Positions 62,558 to 64,000 of a DNA stretch of 64,000 nucleotides are shown in pieces. The stretch lies in contig CAZEDW010000018.1 of assembly GCA_964510955.1 (NCBI GenBank), positions 1-64,000 on the forward strand, given 5' to 3'. Every line of letters begins with the position of its first letter. Position 1 is the stretch's first letter. The position numbers and the translations under genes were made by a program. Origin of the DNA: JAFLCM01 sp964510955 (GTDB lineage Bacteria > Planctomycetota > Phycisphaerae > Phycisphaerales > UBA1924). The notes under the pieces are model-generated. The model was given only the letters and a program-made list of their open reading frames with translations. It was not told where the DNA came from and made no database searches.

Positions 62558-63403
62558 TTACGCCGTCTTCACGCGGAACAGCACCTGGTCAACGCCGCCG
62601 GGCGTCGCCGGGCCGATCACCGCGACTCTGTCGAGCCCCTTGAACTCCCCGCGCGAGATGATCGACTTGAGGTCCAAAGGGAGGCTGGTGAGACCGCCGG
62701 TGGCCCGGAAGCCCGCGAGCGTTTTCTGGCCCGAGGCGGTCTCGAGCACCACGCGGTAGGTGCCGTCGTTGGTGGGCAGCTTGTTGAACACCAGCGCGCC
62801 CTCGCCCGTCTCGTCGTCGAACATCAGCCGACCGGCGATCGTGGCGTCGAGGCCCTCGACGGCGGGCGACAGCGCGACCTCATGACGGTTGTTGGAGAAC
62901 AGCAGACGCCGGATCGAAGGCCCCAGGGTATTCAGGTCCTCGTTGGACTTGTTGACCGCGATCTGGCTGCGGAGGTCGTTGTTCAACTGGAGGCTGCCCA
63001 CGAAGAACCCGGCGAGAACCAGCGTCGCGGTCGCGAAACCGATGCACGCCGCCCGCCACAGGTACCCCGTGCGCAGGCCGATGTTCACCTGCGGGACCGA
63101 CGGGCCGATCACGCCGACGGGCTCGGGCGCGACCGCGGCGACCGCGTCACGCCACGCGGCCATCACCCGCGCCTTCAGCCCCGCGGGCGCCTCAACCTGC
63201 GGGAACAGGTCCGACACATCCGACACCCGCGTCTGCTCGCGCCGGACCATCGCCTGCAGCTCGGGGCTCGCGGCGCGGAACGCGCGCTCAAACTCCGCGC
63301 GCTCCGCCTCATCGAGCAGGCCCAGCGCGTCGAGCGATGCGTATTCCAATAGGTCTCGGGTAGTAAAAGTCATGGTTCTGCGGTCCTGATCCGTCATCAT
63401 CAT
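62558..63403 (-). CDS. Anti-sigma factor (RskA/ZAS-like), membrane-anchored
   Basis: The 281-residue product has a cytoplasmic N-terminal part of about 110 residues, with LLEYASLDALGLLDEAERAE as in sigma-binding domains, then one transmembrane segment (about 115-137) and an extracytoplasmic C-terminal domain. The latter contains LVFNKLPTNDGTYRVVLETA and KTLAGFRATGGLTSLPLDLK, which resemble RskA C-terminal domains. The Zn His-Cys-Cys motif is not obvious. It lies downstream of the sigma factor gene on the same strand, so it is probably its specific inhibitor. Confidence 0.88.
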   Translation of the reverse strand: MMMTDQDRRTMTFTTRDLLEYASLDALGLLDEAERAEFERAFRAASPELQAMVRREQTRVSDVSDLFPQVEAPAGLKARVMAAWRDAVAAVAPEPVGVIGPSVPQVNIGLRTGYLWRAACIGFATATLVLAGFFVGSLQLNNDLRSQIAVNKSNEDLNTLGPSIRRLLFSNNRHEVALSPAVEGLDATIAGRLMFDDETGEGALVFNKLPTNDGTYRVVLETASGQKTLAGFRATGGLTSLPLDLKSIISRGEFKGLDRVAVIGPATPGGVDQVLFRVKTA

Positions 63404-63512
63404 CTGCTCGTCTCTTCCGTCACCCCGATTCCCCCTCCGGCCCGGGGCCGGGGGGGCGGGGCTCTGGCCGGATCTCCACCGGCCTTTCCGCCACCGAATC
63501 CGAGGTCATCGG

Positions 63513-64000
63513 TCATCCCGTCTCGGGCCACGGGGTCTTTGGTTCTTCCGACCGGCCCGGCGGCGACTGGGTGTCTTCGTCTTTTTCTCGGAGCCTCACC
63601 AACGCCCGGCTCAGCGCCGACTTGATGGTGCCCAGAGGGATGCCCATCTCGATCCCGATCTGCTTGAGCGTCTGGCCTCCCAGGTACGCCCTCTTGACGA
63701 CTGTCTGCTGCAACTCCGGCAGCGTTTCGATCTTTTTCATGACCGCGGCGAATCGTTCGTCGCGCTCAGCACTCGCTCCCGTCGCCGGTTCCGACGACGC
63801 CGGCGACCAGCCCTCTTCGAGCACCCCGGGTTTGACCCGGGCCTGCACACGCCGGAGCCGGTCAACCATGTGCCGGCGGGCAAGGAGCATCACCCAAGTG
63901 ACCAGAGCCGAACGCTTGGGGTCGTAACGGCTTGCAGTCCGCCACAGTCGAACAAACACCTCCTGAACAACATCCTCGGCATCCGCCCGGGTCGGCATGG
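63513..64000 (-). CDS. ECF-type RNA polymerase sigma factor, 5' end outside the window
   Basis: The frame is open to the right edge, so the N-terminus lies beyond it. Visible are most of sigma region 2 (RADAEDVVQEVFVRLWRTAS, then SALVTWVMLLARRHMVDRLR) and region 4 (LPELQQTVVKRAYLGGQTLK, then QIGIEMGIPLGTIKSALSRA), with a short acidic tail. The product directs transcription of a stress or envelope regulon; the target is unknown. The anti-sigma gene follows 109 nt downstream. Confidence 0.93.
   Translation of the reverse strand, partial: MPTRADAEDVVQEVFVRLWRTASRYDPKRSALVTWVMLLARRHMVDRLRRVQARVKPGVLEEGWSPASSEPATGASAERDERFAAVMKKIETLPELQQTVVKRAYLGGQTLKQIGIEMGIPLGTIKSALSRALVRLREKDEDTQSPPGRSEEPKTPWPETG

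Overview
The window is a high-GC chromosomal segment that looks like a planctomycete, most likely a member of the Phycisphaerae. Four things point that way: seven secreted proteins end in a paired 'NTxDLTxxLxxFG' dockerin-like tail; five others end in a short proline-glycine, membrane segment and arginine tail; there are two membrane proteins with a Cys4 ribbon of the CPxCxYxLxGL type; and there is a prepilin-like protein. This assignment is inference from gene content; there is no rRNA gene in the window, and I recognised no tRNA gene.

Layout. Positions 1-8100 hold a membrane protein cut by the window edge, a ComEC-like protein, a Zn-ribbon membrane protein with a duplicated 3' fragment beside it, a small flagellin-hook-IN protein and a SulP transporter. 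Positions 8100-15500 are a minus-strand proteostasis block: fmdB-like, grpE, dnaJ, an unknown gene, groEL1, a four-helix-bundle (23S IVP-type) gene, groES and groEL2. Positions 15700-21630 carry fumarylacetoacetase and three tandem parallel-beta-helix dockerin proteins. Two tandem flavin-dependent halogenase-like genes follow (21670-25227), then an antiporter, a ThiF/MoeB enzyme, lysS, a GNAT, an exported methyltransferase-like protein, a thioester-domain-like surface protein, a phosphoesterase and the tandem clpP genes (to 35144). Positions 35150-44520 are rich in secreted proteins, including a putative papain-like protein and a putative circularly permuted caspase/legumain-like protein. A kinase-WD40 receptor, FG-GAP and LamG dockerin proteins and a TetR/AhpD-like pair follow (44700-52256). 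The remainder is mostly housekeeping: ybaB, dnaX with a frameshift site, rmuC, murJ, a VanZ-like gene, a ParA ATPase, an HDOD protein, and an anti-sigma/ECF sigma pair cut by the right edge.

The most interesting non-coding signal is a set of short-period (7-8 bp) repeat arrays in the spacers of the housekeeping genes. One arm sits just after a stop codon. In several spacers a complementary arm sits just before the next start codon, about 13-15 nt from the ATG in the dnaJ, groEL1 and clpP2 cases. The unit sequence differs between spacers but the architecture is kept. A second signal is in dnaX: an in-frame A AAA AAA heptamer two codons before the stop, where the unshifted product is the short one and only a -1 shift makes the tau-like product. 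A third is the permuted caspase-like exported protein.
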